NCBI GenBank assembly: GCA_037447655.1
Contig: JBBHKE010000417.1
Location: 62,001 to 126,000, forward strand
From: Zygnema cylindricum
Lineage: Eukaryota; Streptophyta; Zygnematophyceae; Zygnematales; Zygnemataceae
Direction of reading: 5' to 3'
Length of the DNA stretch: 64,000 nt
Positions 42,953 to 54,209 of this stretch are shown here, piece after piece (the first letter of the stretch is position 1; every line of letters begins with the position of its first letter). The position numbers and the translations under genes were made by a program. The notes under the pieces were generated by a model. The model did no database searches, was not told the DNA's origin, and worked only from the letters and a program-made list of their open reading frames with translations.

Positions 42953-45463
42953 TGTAATTCTGTGACCTCCATTGGTACACAGAATGTCCAGCTTATATGA
43001 TGCCTCTAGGATAATATTAGCACTTTTGACTTTGGAAATGAATAAGTGCCACCCTGGCACGCAAAAAATCTGACCTACTATACCCCTGTGAAGTTTGGAT
43101 TCCCCTGAGTCTGGTGCAAAAAGAATCACTGAATTTGCTCACTTGAGCATTAAGTTATGGCTTTTCAGAAACAACATATTTATACAGATGGCCTCTAGGA
43201 GAGAGGAATTTCAAAAAAAAATCTAAGTCTTGAAAACCTTTTAATAGCTACTCTAAACCAATCAAAAATAAAGTACTCTAATTATTGTACATACAAAGTA
43301 CACCAGCCGCCGTACTTTATGTACAAATATATTCTGCACCACTTTCGGTCTGCCACATGGCTAATAGGTCAACGTCATTCTGTCCCTTTTCTCTTCCGCA
43401 ATCCTAAAGGATGATGCCACGCGTCATTTCATTCCATTTCGCCCAGCTGCTCCCTGATAATCGTTCGGGCACATCGGCACTCACGCGTGCCGTCCGTTTT
43501 TTTTTTCGGCGATCAATTTCAGCCATTTGATCTAACGGGGCGCCGAATAAATGTTGACCGTTGAAATTCACCGGTCAATGTTCTGTGTTGGCTGTTGAAT
43601 TTTGACGGTCAACATTCCGTGTCGATCAGCTAAAATTCCTTAGTCCTTTGCGAGCCGCGGATCGCGACATTTAATTTCGTCCGTCGAAATCAAATGTTGT
43701 TTCATTTATTTCGTGCGGTACTCCATTTCATGCGGTACCACACGTTCCATGTTTTGTTTGTTCTGTAAGTCGTTAAAAAGAATATGTCGCTATGTCATTT
43801 ATAAATACTTATCAAATGGGATAAATGTATCGATTCATCAATCCCTAATGGATAAGGCGTGTTGATATTTGTGTATTTTCTAGGTTTTTTATAAGGATAG
43901 CAAAAGGCAGAGGCAGTCTGCCTCTAACTCCCCTCTCCATGCCCCCACACTTGTTGTAGTCACACAAGGTTAGATAGGGAGTTAGAACTATGGCTGCCTA
44001 TGCCTTCTACAGAGACAGGAGAAGAAATTGGTAGACTTACCAAAATGGTATGTGATAGACCTAGGAGTCGGTCCTGGTATCTCCTGTCTGCCAAGTCTCC
44101 TGTATTTGTTAGCTTTATCCTATAGTCTAGGACTAGTATTGGATTACATAAGGTTCGATAAATATATAAACATTACCAAGTAGTATGCTTCATTTAACAA
44201 AATACGGAACGGAATATACATGGAAAGAATTAGACCGCACGTAATTCGGACCGCACGCAATTAACAAAATGGCATTTCATTTTTGACGGTCCGGATGGAA
44301 TATTTGATCTAAATCGATGACCGTGGTGTAAGCCGAGATTCCGGAGTGGGCGACGTGGCGTTTTCGGGCACCGCCACCTCGGATGGCACGTGGCAGGTTC
44401 CTGCAGGATTGCGGGATTTCCGGAATGCAAGATGACAAATCTGGATGTGACAAATGTCACAATATGACGATGTCGTACATGGACCGTACAGAAGGTACTC
44501 GGGCACCTGTACTTTCTGTACGGTACAGTCATGTGATTGGTCCGTACCACAACTGGTTCCATGTTAACGGGAATTTCAACAGTCAACACGGAATGACGAC
44601 CGTTGAAATTTAACGGTCAACAAAGATCCATTCAGCAAATCAAATTGACACGTGACATCATCCTATTAGATACCGGAAAAGAAAAGGACAGAACGACGAC
44701 GACTTTTTCGCCACGTGGCATGCCTACAGTGTGATATTTTTGTACATAAAGTACGGTGTCTACCGTACATTTAATGTACATTATGTAGTGTGCTGCAATT
44801 TGATTAGTCTAGAGGGGTTGTGAGTAGGTTTTAGGACTTAGAATTTTTTTGGTAGGTAGTCGCATCTCCTACAGAGCATCTTGTATAAAAGGCTCACTTT
44901 GAGCAGCAATAACTATCAATTTACTTGACCATTTTCAGTAATTCTTTTTGCTGGAGACTCAGGGGAGTCTAAGCTACACAGGAGTGTAGTCGGTCAGAAG
45001 TTTTTCTCTCCAGGGTGGCTGCATTTCTAAGGGAAAGTCAAAGTGGATGAATGTGTCCAAATCTCATATTCTAACTTTGCATTCTATGGTGGAACTGAAC
45101 ACACAGAAAGTCTTATTTCACAGAGGTGAAGCTGTAATGGGGTTCTAATTTCAACGGGTCAATCAGTTTATATAAACTTGGAGTCGGCACTATCTAGATT
45201 AGCTTCTTTTGATCTGCGAATTCTGTGTGGCGATGGAGCCCATAGAATTTCAAGGCGGACTTCTAATTGTACATCTTTCGTTTGAAGGTCAAAGGATCAA
45301 ATCCTTTCTTTTGCAACCTAACTTTTGCAGGAGCCTTATCTTCTGCCTATCTTCTCATCTGTCTGAGGCACCCATGGTTGCTTGTCAATTCTCAGTGACT
45401 ACGACAAGTATGAGAATTGTAGGATCCCAAAAAAGGTAGAATATAAAATATCACTTTTCAACA
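42953..45463 (-). repeat. C 3' LTR, interrupted by S
   Basis: TGTAATTCTGTG to TTTTCAACA, split at 43859/45253. A GTTGACCGTTGAAATTC / GACGGTCAAC alternation near 43553-43622 forms overlapping palindromes. The constant-loop hairpin CAATTCTCA/TGAGAATTG is at 45386-45419. The purine tract is the minus strand of 45464-45478. Confidence 0.9.
43860..45252 (+). mobile_element. S: solo LTR (1393 bp) with TSD
   Basis: TGTTGATATTTG to ATAGAATTTCA, flanked by AGGCG at 43855-43859 and 45253-45257, with no internal region. It belongs to a family not otherwise present. It has the same plan: stem-loop near the start, tRNA-like block on the minus strand (44050-44125, GGACCGACTCC), leader hairpin CTACAC/GTGTAG and ATGGAG 20 nt before the end (45233). 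It interrupts the tRNA-like block of C's LTR. Confidence 0.92.
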
Positions 45464-45476
45464 CTCCCTTTATTTT

Positions 45477-48400
45477 CTAGTCTATCTTTTCCTTCAGTCC
45501 ACACTTCTCCCTACAAAATGTTAATTTGGGAAAAGGAACTGGCTTAGTCATCATATCTGCTACCATCTCTCTATTCGGTCTATATTCCAAACTAATTATT
45601 TTATTCTCAACTTTCTCTCTAATAAAACTCAAACAAATATCCATTTGCTTTGCTTTAAAGTGATGCTTAGGATTTGGTGCAATTGCAATCACAGCTTGAT
45701 TGTCACAAAATATCTTTTGCACTCCACTCTTCATATATCCCAGTTCTTGAAGCAAAGATATCACCCACATCAATTCTTTCACAGCCGAACAAGAGGCCAT
45801 ATACTCAGCCTCCATGGTGGATTGAGCAATCACCTTTTGTTGCTTGCAGCTCCAACAGCAAGCCCCATTCCCAACATAAAACACATACCCAGAAGTACAC
45901 CTTCTCATCGGAGCATCCCCGTAACTACCATCACTCGAAGTGGTGATGTCAGTATTATCCCCTCCCAAATGTAACCATAGATCTCTTGTTCCTATCAAGT
46001 ATTGCATGACCCTTTTGGCCGCTTCCCAATCTTTCTTTCTAAGATCATTCAGACTGCTACTTAATACGCCCACAGCAGGTGCAATATCAGGACGAGTACA
46101 GTTCATAAAATAGGTCAAACTAGTGATAACTTGTTTGTACGGAATAGTTTGCATGAACTTGCTTTCCTCAGGCCGTAACTCATTATCTAAGATCAAGACT
46201 CCCTCTTCTGAGCTCCCCTCATTTCCCTTCTTTAAGTCCATGGGAGTATTACAACTATTTCCTTTATCCATCTAAAATTTTTCAAACATATTTCTTATTG
46301 CTTCCTTTTGAGTTAGTCTAATTGTTTTCTTCTCTCTATCTCTTTCCATCTAAATTCCCAAAATGTACTTTGCCTCTCCCAAGTCCTTCATTTCAAATCT
46401 ACTATTTAGATCCTTTTTCACCCTTAATTTTCACTATTGACTTACTCAAAACAAGCAAATAATCCACATAGATAGCAATGATAATTATACCTTCCTCGTC
46501 CTCAAATAGATAGATGGAATGATCTGAACTGATTCGGATATATCCCAAACTCGTCAAAAACTCGTCCAACTTCTAGTTCCATTGACGTGGAGCTTGCTTC
46601 AATCCATAAAGAGATTTTATCAATCTGCACACCTTAATTTTTTCTCCCTTCTCAACAAACCCTTCAAGCGGTCGCATGAAGATCTCTTCTTCAAATTCCC
46701 CGTGTAAGAAAGCGGTTTTGATGTACATATGGTGCACTTCCATGTATTCCACTGCCGCTAGACTAAGTAGAATCCGGACAGAGGGAAATCTAAGAACCAG
46801 AGCGAAGGTCTCCTCATAATCGATTCCCTCCTTATGTGTGAACCCCCTTGCCACTAATCTGACTTTGTATCGCTGAATGGTGCTATCCGGGTTGAGTTTC
46901 AACTTAAATACCCACTTACATCCTATCCCTTTTATGTTTGGAGAACAATCCACCAACTCCCATGTGTTTGCTTCCATAATGGGAGCCATCTCATCATTAA
47001 TGGTTGTCACCAATCTACTACTTTCCAAACTATTAATTGCCTGTGAGTAAGTCTGGGGTTCGCTAAAATGTGACATCTTAGTTACCTTGTTGTTCACTTG
47101 CCTCTCTTGAGGTCTCTTGCTACTTCTCTTTCCTCCTTCAAACTTTGATATTGGGATGGATGGTAATCTCGGATTTCTCCGAACGACTTCATCTTCTCCC
47201 CTATCTGTGGAGTCCTTCTCAGGACGTTCATCATCCATTTCCTGTCTTTCCTCGGTTTGAATTTGGAAGTAGTGTCTCTAAGAGAGGATCACTCTCGGTC
47301 AAATTTTTCTCTTCCTCTGCAAGGTCTGGGTGAACTGTAGTTCGGTTCGAAGAATCTGAATCTAAATCATTTTCTGATTCAATTCTAATTTTGACCGGTT
47401 TAGTGTACTTAAAAGGATCTATGGACTTTCCTTTGTCAATGACTACCAAGTGTTTTACCAGAATTATGTCATCTCTTCCAAGATCATAAACTCTATAAAC
47501 CTTTACATTTTCATCATACCCAAGTAAGTATCCCGACTTTCCTCTAGCACCTAACTTCCAATCAGATTTTTATGTGTTTAGACTAAACACTTGACTTCCA
47601 AACACCTTTAAGTGTGAAATATTAGGTTTTCTCCTTGTCCATCTTTCATAAGGTGTTTGGCCTTTTATGGCCGAGGTAAGGACTCTATTTTTGAGATAGT
47701 TAGCACAATTCATAGACTCTGCCCAAAAACTTTTCCTTGTCTTTTTATCTGTCAACATACTAGGGGCACTATCACTTAATGTCCGATTTAGTCTCTCGGC
47801 TACACCATTTTGTTCTGGGTTCTTTGGGACAGTCTTTTGGTGTTGAACCCCTTTTTTTTTAAGTAATCCTCAAATTCATTAGAAGTAAATTCCCCCCTTT
47901 TCACTCCTCACTCTCTTTATAGGTGTCTCATGAAGCTTTTCACTCCATGCTTTATACTCCTCAAAATAAGCCTAAGCCTCAGATTTGTTTTTCAATAAAT
48001 AGACTCTAGAGTATCTAGACCAATCATTAGTGATAGTAAGCATAAATCTTTTCCCTCGAACTGATGGCACTTTGGCCCGTCTCCATATGTCAGTATGAAC
48101 TAAATCTAATACCTTTTCACCCTTATATGTTAAGGCTTTCGGAAAAGGCAATCTGTGGGCCTTTCCTTGAGCACGCCCACTACAATCATCCAAAGTCTCA
48201 TTATCACCAAAATGTATTCCCTCAACTACACCCATCTTCTTCATTTCTTTTAATCTATCTAGATGCACATGTCCCAATTTTTTTATGCCACATCATCAAA
48301 TCACTTACACCAGTATAGTAAACCCTTGTCTTTCCATAACTCAAATTCAGCCAAAACGTTCTTTGGCTACCCTTTTTGGCTGTGAAGTACACTTTATTCT

Positions 48401-48720
48401 CATAGCTAGCAATAAAGACTCATTTCTTAGTACTGGTCTTAAAACCCTTATCATCTAAGACCGACGTAGGGATAAGACTCTTGTTCAACTCCGGAATGAA
48501 AAGAACATCAGAGAAAGTGACTATTGGTGTCTTACCATCAACTAAGACTCTCAGATCCACTGATCCCACTGAATTAGTGGTCACTATTCTCCCATCCCCA
48601 TACTCTATCTCTACAATAGGGATCTTTCTCGTTTTGGTAAACAATGGTTTTTCTCTACACATATGCATAGTGGCTCCTGAATCAATGATACATCCTTCTT
48701 CATGAGCTTCTTTCACTCCA
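45477..48720 (-). pseudogene. pol: C pol (broken)
   Basis: Minus strand: protease DSGAT (near 48690), GDGRIVTT, spacer, HHCC finger (GHVHLDRL, then CSGRAQGK with the second Cys of the pair replaced by Arg), HTDIW near 48095, E in EQNGVAERLNR near 47810, acidic linker with stops near 47270, RT frame 47238-46573 ending at a TAG after RQWN, a lost frame around 46440, and RNase H frame 46271-45477 with SDGSYGDAPMRRCTSGY, MEAEYMAS and CDNQAVIA. The YVDD position reads YVDYL-like near 46460, so its second Asp is lost. Confidence 0.88.
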
Positions 48721-49859
48721 CCGAAAGCACACTTTTGCCTCCTTGGAATCTTTGGCTCACCTTTCACCTCTAACTCCTCGTTGAGGAGAAGTTCTCCGTC
48801 ATCATCATCCAAATCCTCCACCATGACTTGTGTCGCCACAAATGCCATCTTTTTCCTTGCGGTTGGTTTTCCTATTGGTTCCTCCTTCAATCTCAACTCC
48901 GTCAACTTGGTGCACTCCGCCATGTTGTGTCTCGTCTTCTTACAAAAATGGCAAAGCCTCTTCGGAGCCCTTGGTCCAGATCCGTCATGGTTTCCTCTTC
49001 CTCCTCCACCAAAGTTCCCATAAGGTTTCTTGGAATCCTTATCCCCCCAATTAGTACCAGCAGCCAATGCTTGAACACTCTTTCCTCCTCTACTAATCTC
49101 AATTGTGCTTTCCCGAACCAAAATCATCCCCACAACGGAGTTCCAAATCCAAAGTTGATCTGACAAATCGTGAACCTTGTTAACAATGTTCTCATAATCA
49201 TATGGGAGTTTCATTAACAAAGTATTCACCTTCTGTTTTTCACTCTTTCTTTTCCTTGCACTCTCCAACTCCATGAATAACCCAGCCTAGTCATTACAAA
49301 AATCTAACATTTTTCCCCCTTTGTGTACATACGCCTGTAACTTCTGATCTGGCAACTTCTGCTGCTGAATCGTACCATTCTTGTAAATGTTGACAAGATC
49401 TTCCCACAGCTCGTCTGCCTTATCCACATGAAGATGAGGCGTAGCCACTCCTTGAGTGAGACGCCCAAGAATAAAATGAGTCGCCACGGTATTGTTGAAA
49501 TCCCAAATTTCACTATCATTAGCCTTGGTTTTTTGAACATCCGTTACCAAAACCGATCCAGTAGGAATCGGTGTGATTTTCTCTTTTCCCTTCCCCTTCC
49601 TTGTGTTTGACGCGATGCTTTCCCCAAAATCCTCTACCCCCTCTGCCCCCGCAGATTCTCCAATGTTTCCAGATCCTTCGAACCCTAGTAAAACTCCCAA
49701 TCCAGAGGATGGTCGACGCACACGTCCACTCATAATGCCCCATAGCCGTTTTTCAAACAATGCACCCCTCATCATGGTTTCCCAATAAATAAACTATGTT
49801 GCATTAAAAATGGGCACCCTAGAAGGTGGGCCCATAGCATGTAATTGTGTGACCTCCAT
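48720..49859 (-). pseudogene. gag: C gag (nearly complete)
   Basis: ATG at 49859-49857 in the LTR; the frame crosses the PBS to PSRVPIFNAT and then a TAG before FIYWET. From 49775 a 162-codon frame gives the N-terminal domain, linker and capsid helices, ending at a TAG near 49287. A second frame from 49274 includes LPYDYENIVNKVHDL, RGGKSVQALAAG and the zinc knuckle CHFCKKTRHNMAEC (about 48960-48920), and runs without a break into protease. This confirms that gag and pol were one frame in this family. Confidence 0.85.
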
Positions 49860-50951
49860 TTGTACATTGAATGTCTAGCTTATATGAAGCCTCTAGGATA
49901 ATATTAGCACTTTTGACTTTGGCAATGAATAAGTGCCACCCTGGCACGCAAAAACTCTGACCGATTACAGCACTGTGTAGCTTGGACTCCCTTCAGTCTG
50001 TTGCAAAAAGAGTCACTGAATTTGCTCACCTAAGCATTAAGTTATGGTTGTTCAAAGACAGCATATTTATGCCGATGGCCTTTAGGAGAGAGGACTTTCA
50101 AAATTTTGTGTAAGTCCTGAAAGCCTTCTAATAGCTACTCTAAACCAATCAAAAATAAAATACTCTAATTATTATACATACAAAGTACACCAACCACCGT
50201 ACTTTATGTACGAATATATTATGCACCACTTCCAGTCTGCCACATGGCTAATAGATCAACGCCATTCTGTCCCTTTTCTCTTCCAGCATCCTATAGGAAG
50301 ATGCCAGGTTTCATTTCGTTCCATTTCGCCGAGCTCCACCCAGATAATCGTTCCGCCATATCAGCACTCACGCGTGCCATCCGTTCTTTTTCCGGCGATG
50401 AATTTCAACCATTCGATCTGTCGGCGCGCCGAAGAAATGTTGACCGTTGAAATTCACCGGTCAATGTTCCGTGTTGACCGTTGAATTTCGACGGTCAACA
50501 TTCTGTGTTGATCATTTGAAATTCCTTCGTCCTTTGCAAGCCGTCGATCGCGACATTTAATTTTGTTTGTCGAAATCAAATGGTGTTTCATTTATTTCGT
50601 GCGGTACTCCATTTCGTGCGGTACCACACGTTCCATGTTTTGTTTTTTTCTGTAAGTAGTTAAAAATAATATTTCCCTGTGTCATTTATAAATAGTTATC
50701 AAATGGTATAAATGTATCGATTCATCAAGCCTTAATGGATAAGGCGGACTTCTAATCGTAGATCTTTTGTCTGAAGGTCACAGGATCAAACCTTTCTTTT
50801 GCAACCTAACTTTTGCAAGAGCCTTATCTTCTGCCTATCTTCTCATCTGTCTGAGGCAGCCATGGTTGCCTGTGAATTCTCGTTGACTTCGACAAGTATG
50901 AGAACTGCTGGATCCCAAAAAAGGTAGAATATAAAATATCACTTTTCAACA
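49840..50951 (-). repeat. C 5' LTR
   Basis: Pairs with 42953-45463. The PBS (minus strand of 49825-49839) is 13 of 15 to the tRNA-iMet half-site. The palindromic GTTGACCGTTGAAATTC cluster is at about 50437-50510. Confidence 0.92.
50727..50803 (+). other. tRNA-Arg-like block in C 5' LTR (antisense)
   Basis: CCTTAATGGATAAGGCGGAC then TTCTAATCGTAGA closely follow the D-arm and anticodon arm of plant tRNA-Arg(UCU); a GGATCAAACC B-box-like segment follows. The interrupted copy in the other LTR (43840-43859 and 45258-45330) has GGATCAAATCC. Homology to tRNA-Arg is from memory of plant tRNAs. Confidence 0.6.
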
Positions 50952-50956
50952 TATGG

Positions 50957-51289
50957 TCTCTTCCTCTGTTGTGAAAACATTGATGTGGGTCAAGTCTTTG
51001 CTTGGTGAGCTTGGTTACCTTAAGAGTGGTGTGTAGAAAATATTTTGTGATAATCAGGAAGCATTTCCTATTGTTGCCAATCCTAAACACTATTTTAATG
51101 CCAAACACATGGACATTAGACTCAGCTTTGTTAGAGAAAAGGTGGAAAACAAAATAATCAGTTTAGAGTACAAACAAGATAGCAAGATGGTAGCAGATAT
51201 GATGATCAAACATGTGCCTTCCCCTAAGTATATTTTGTATAGCGAGAAGTGTGGTATGAAATTAAAGAGTGACTAAAAAATAAGGGGAG
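50957..51289 (+). pseudogene. pol: A pol part 3: RNase H end and purine tract
   Basis: Continues from 42947: VVKTLMWVKSLLGELGYLKSG, a TAG near 51034, CDNQEAFPIV, NAKHMDIRLSFVREKVENKII, then the K-H-V-P-S-P-K tail and a stop at 51275. AAAAATAAGGGGAG at 51276-51289 is the purine tract. Confidence 0.85.
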
Positions 51290-52354
51290 TGAAGAAATTA
51301 ATGGTTGTTTTAGTATTTTCTAGGTCTAAGTTGAAATGCAAAAAAGAAGCCAAGGCAATCTGCCTCTAACTCCTCTCTTCAGCTCCCACACATATTGCAC
51401 TCTTTGAAGGTTGAAGAGGGAGCTAGAGCCAAGGTTGCCTGTGTTGTCCAAAGAGTCCATAAAGAGTCCAAAGAGAGACAAATGTTGTTTTAGTAGGTTT
51501 ACTAAAAGGATAATTGACGGGCCGATGATTTGATACTGGTACCTGCCGTCTGTCAAGATAGCCAGTGGGGGTTATCTTCATCCAACAAGCTTAAGACCAA
51601 TAGTAAAGTATATACGTGTAACACATATTTAAATAGTTAGACCCGAATAAATTCATTTAACGGAAACTATATACGTTATGCATAGATACAGTTTTGTAAA
51701 GTACGGAGTACGGTATGGTTCCGAAACAGATACCGCGCATTTTTTTTCGGCAGCGCACAAATACCGCGCAATTATTTATGACGACTATAATTCAAACCCG
51801 GTTTTGATCGGACAGCCGCGAAGCATGCCAAGATCGCGGAATAGGATTTTGGCAGTTTGCAGTCAACGCCACATCGGTTGACACGTGGCACAACCAAATT
51901 GGATTACGACATCTCTGGGGATTACAAGAACGAATCCAAGTTTGACATTTGTCCACTTGTTGGCCATGTCGTACAATGGTCGTACAAAAAGTACACCGGC
52001 ACCTCTACCTTTCTATACAACACATTATTATAACTGGTGTCGTACTTCAATAGATAGAGTTTTAGAGAGAGATAAGACTTATAAAAATTTGGTAGATAGG
52101 GCCCTCTCTCCGAAGAGCTTCTGTACAAAAGGTCAACCTTGACCCTCCGTAACTTACTGCTCGAAGGAGCAAATTCAGAGATTCTCTTTACTATCGACTC
52201 AAGGGAGTCTTCCCTTCATAGTGGTGAAGGTGGTCAGAGTTTTTGTCTTCCACGGTGGCAGTTATTCTTGCAGAAACACAAAGGGGTCAGAGTTATCTTA
52301 GAGGCTTCCTGTGAGCTGCCCACTCAAAGGACCTATCGAGGTCTCAGAGTTACA
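51290..52354 (+). repeat. A 3' LTR
   Basis: 1065 bp, TGAAGAAATTAATGG to CAGAGTTACA. The conserved start position 20 nt from the end reads ATC (ATCGAGGTC), as in E2. tRNA-like block at 51511-51600 (minus). Confidence 0.9.
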
Positions 52355-52359
52355 TACCT

Positions 52360-53298
52360 CATTACCCACTTTGTTGCTTCCTAACCTTTCTTCCTATGGT
52401 CATTCAAAATCCTGCTCAATATTCCTATAGCTGTCGCTATATCGGGCCGCGTAGAGTTCTTAAAATAGATCAAGCTACCGCCAACCTGTCTGTAAGGAAT
52501 TATTTTTCCTCCGGTCCTTATTCATTATCAAATATTAGAACTCCTCCTTTTGAGCTCCCTCTATTTCCCTTCCTTAAATCTATTGGATTCGTAAAACTAT
52601 TTGTTTTATCGATTAGAAAATTTGCAAGCATATTTCTGTTTGCCTTCTTTTGAGTTAGTCTACTTAAATTCTTCTCTCTCTCCCTCTCAATTTGAATTCC
52701 CAAAATATAATTTTCTTCCCCCAAATCTTTCATTTCGAATCTACTGATTAGATCTTCTTTTAGTTTATTAATTTTCTCAATTAATTTACTTCAAATTAAA
52801 TTAATTATCAACATAAATTGCAAAGAAAATTATACTTTCCCCATCCTCAAATAGATAGATGGAATGATCCCGTTTATTCGGACATATCCCAATTTTGTCA
52901 AAAACTCATTCAATTTCTTTTTCCATTGGCGGGGAGCATGGTTCGGTCCTTAAAGAGACTTTATCAATCTGCACAACTTGCTTTCTTCTCCTTCTTCTAA
53001 ATAACCTTCAAGCTTTCGCATGAGGTTCTCTTCTTCTAATTCTTCGTGTAAAAAGGCTCTATTTATATCCATCTCGTGTGCTTCTATGTTTTCCTTTCCT
53101 ACCAAACTGAGTAAAATTCAGACGAAGGGATATCTAACAACTAGAGCTAAGGTCTCCTCATAATCGATCCTTTCTATTTGTGTGAACTCTTTGGCTACTA
53201 ATCTGGCCTTGTATGGCTCGATGGTGTTTTTTGGATTGAGTTTCAACTTAAATACCCGCTTGCATCCAATGGGTTTTCTGTCCGAGGGACAATCCAAC
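52360..53298 (-). pseudogene. pol: D pol: RT and RNase H middle part
   Basis: Minus strand: starts at DCPSDRKPIGCKRVFKLKLN (53295-53235), with FTQIERIDYEETLALVV, then RT palm with stops, a lost YVDD near 52810, KDLGEENYILGIQIERE near 52730, and the SLN-DHRKKG region at 52410 that rejoins 32518. Very decayed; several stops and frame changes. Confidence 0.75.
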
Positions 53299-53303
53299 TA
53301 AAA

Positions 53304-54183
53304 TGTTGTGGTCTCCATTGACCCACAGAATGAGCAGCCTATGTAAAGCCTCTAGGATAATATTTGCCCCTTCCACTTTCCCATTGAAAAATCGCCGCCC
53401 AGGCACAAAATTATTCTAACTACCCTCACCTCTGTGAGGACAAGACTCCCCTGAGTCAAACGCAAAAAGAATCATTGAATTTGCTCCCCTGAGCAGTAAG
53501 TTATGGCTGGTAAAAAATGACCTTTATAGTTACAAGCTCTCTTAGGGAGGTCCCTAAATATCACTAAGTCTTGGTCTGCCTACTCACGACTACCTACTAC
53601 TCAACCCTAGTCCAATAGGAACACTATATAGTGCAAGAAGGTACAATGGGCGATGTACTTATTGTACGACCATTGTACAACAAGGCCTACAAGGTGACAC
53701 ATGTCAAATCAGAAGCCATGGTTCCTCCTCTCATCTTCTTCAATATCGAATAATGTGGCACCACGTGGCACCGCGTGACGCTATCTCCGTATGCGCCAAA
53801 AACTCACTTCGCGTGGCGGCTATAATGCCGATCGTCCGATGAAAACATATTTTACAAAGTTTAGATTCGCGTACATGCATGAATTGTTCCTCTTCGTTAG
53901 TCTGGTGTTAATTTGCTGTTGCGTTAATGTTTATATATCTTTGAAACCCGTCATGTGTATCGTTTCCATAACGCCTTAGTGGTTAAGACGTAGGACTACA
54001 TAGTGGTCCGCAGACCCTGGTTCAAATCTGGACCTATGCAACATTTTAGTAAAATATCCTCTTCTTCAAAATCTGCCACTTTCTAAATATCCCGGCATCC
54101 ATGGCGTGCCTTTGATCCTGAATCTCTCTTTTTAAAGTGGAAATAAATTAGAGAAGTGAACTACTAATTACCTCTTTTTAACA
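53304..54183 (-). repeat. E 3' LTR
   Basis: TGTTGTGGTCTCC to TTTTTAACA; the purine tract is the minus strand of AACCCCTTAATTCCTA (54184-54199). Lacks the constant-loop hairpin seen in the other families. Confidence 0.85.
53969..54042 (+). other. tRNA-like block in E 3' LTR (antisense)
   Basis: ACGCCTTAGTGGTTAAGACG (A-box-like), GGACTACATAGTGGTCC (an anticodon-stem-like hairpin) and GGTTCAAATCT (B-box-like). The other copy is at 59088-59160. Of all the blocks this has the most tRNA-like spacing. Confidence 0.6.
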
Positions 54184-54209
54184 AACCCCTTAATTCCTAT
54201 TCACCTTTT

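Larger units (their letters stand above)
42953..50951 (-). mobile_element. Copia element C, containing solo LTR S
   Basis: Flanks TATAG (42948-42952) and TATGG (50952-50956), one mismatch. LTRs are 42953-45463 (1113 bp once S and one TSD copy are removed) and 49840-50951 (1112 bp). Internal minus-strand pol and gag are nearly full length with scattered stops. Inserted in A's RNase H; A's frame resumes at 50957. Confidence 0.9.
32524..52354 (+). mobile_element. Copia element A, containing B and C
   Basis: TACCT at 32519-32523 and 52355-52359 flanks TGTAGAAATT at 32524 and GAGTTACA at 52354. The 5' end is collapsed: the first ~165 bp of LTR join directly into gag near 32690, so most of the LTR, the PBS and the gag start are gone. 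The order is gag, protease, integrase, [B], pre-RT, RT, RNase H, [C], RNase H end, purine tract, 3' LTR. Coding frames rejoin across both insertions. Confidence 0.88.
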
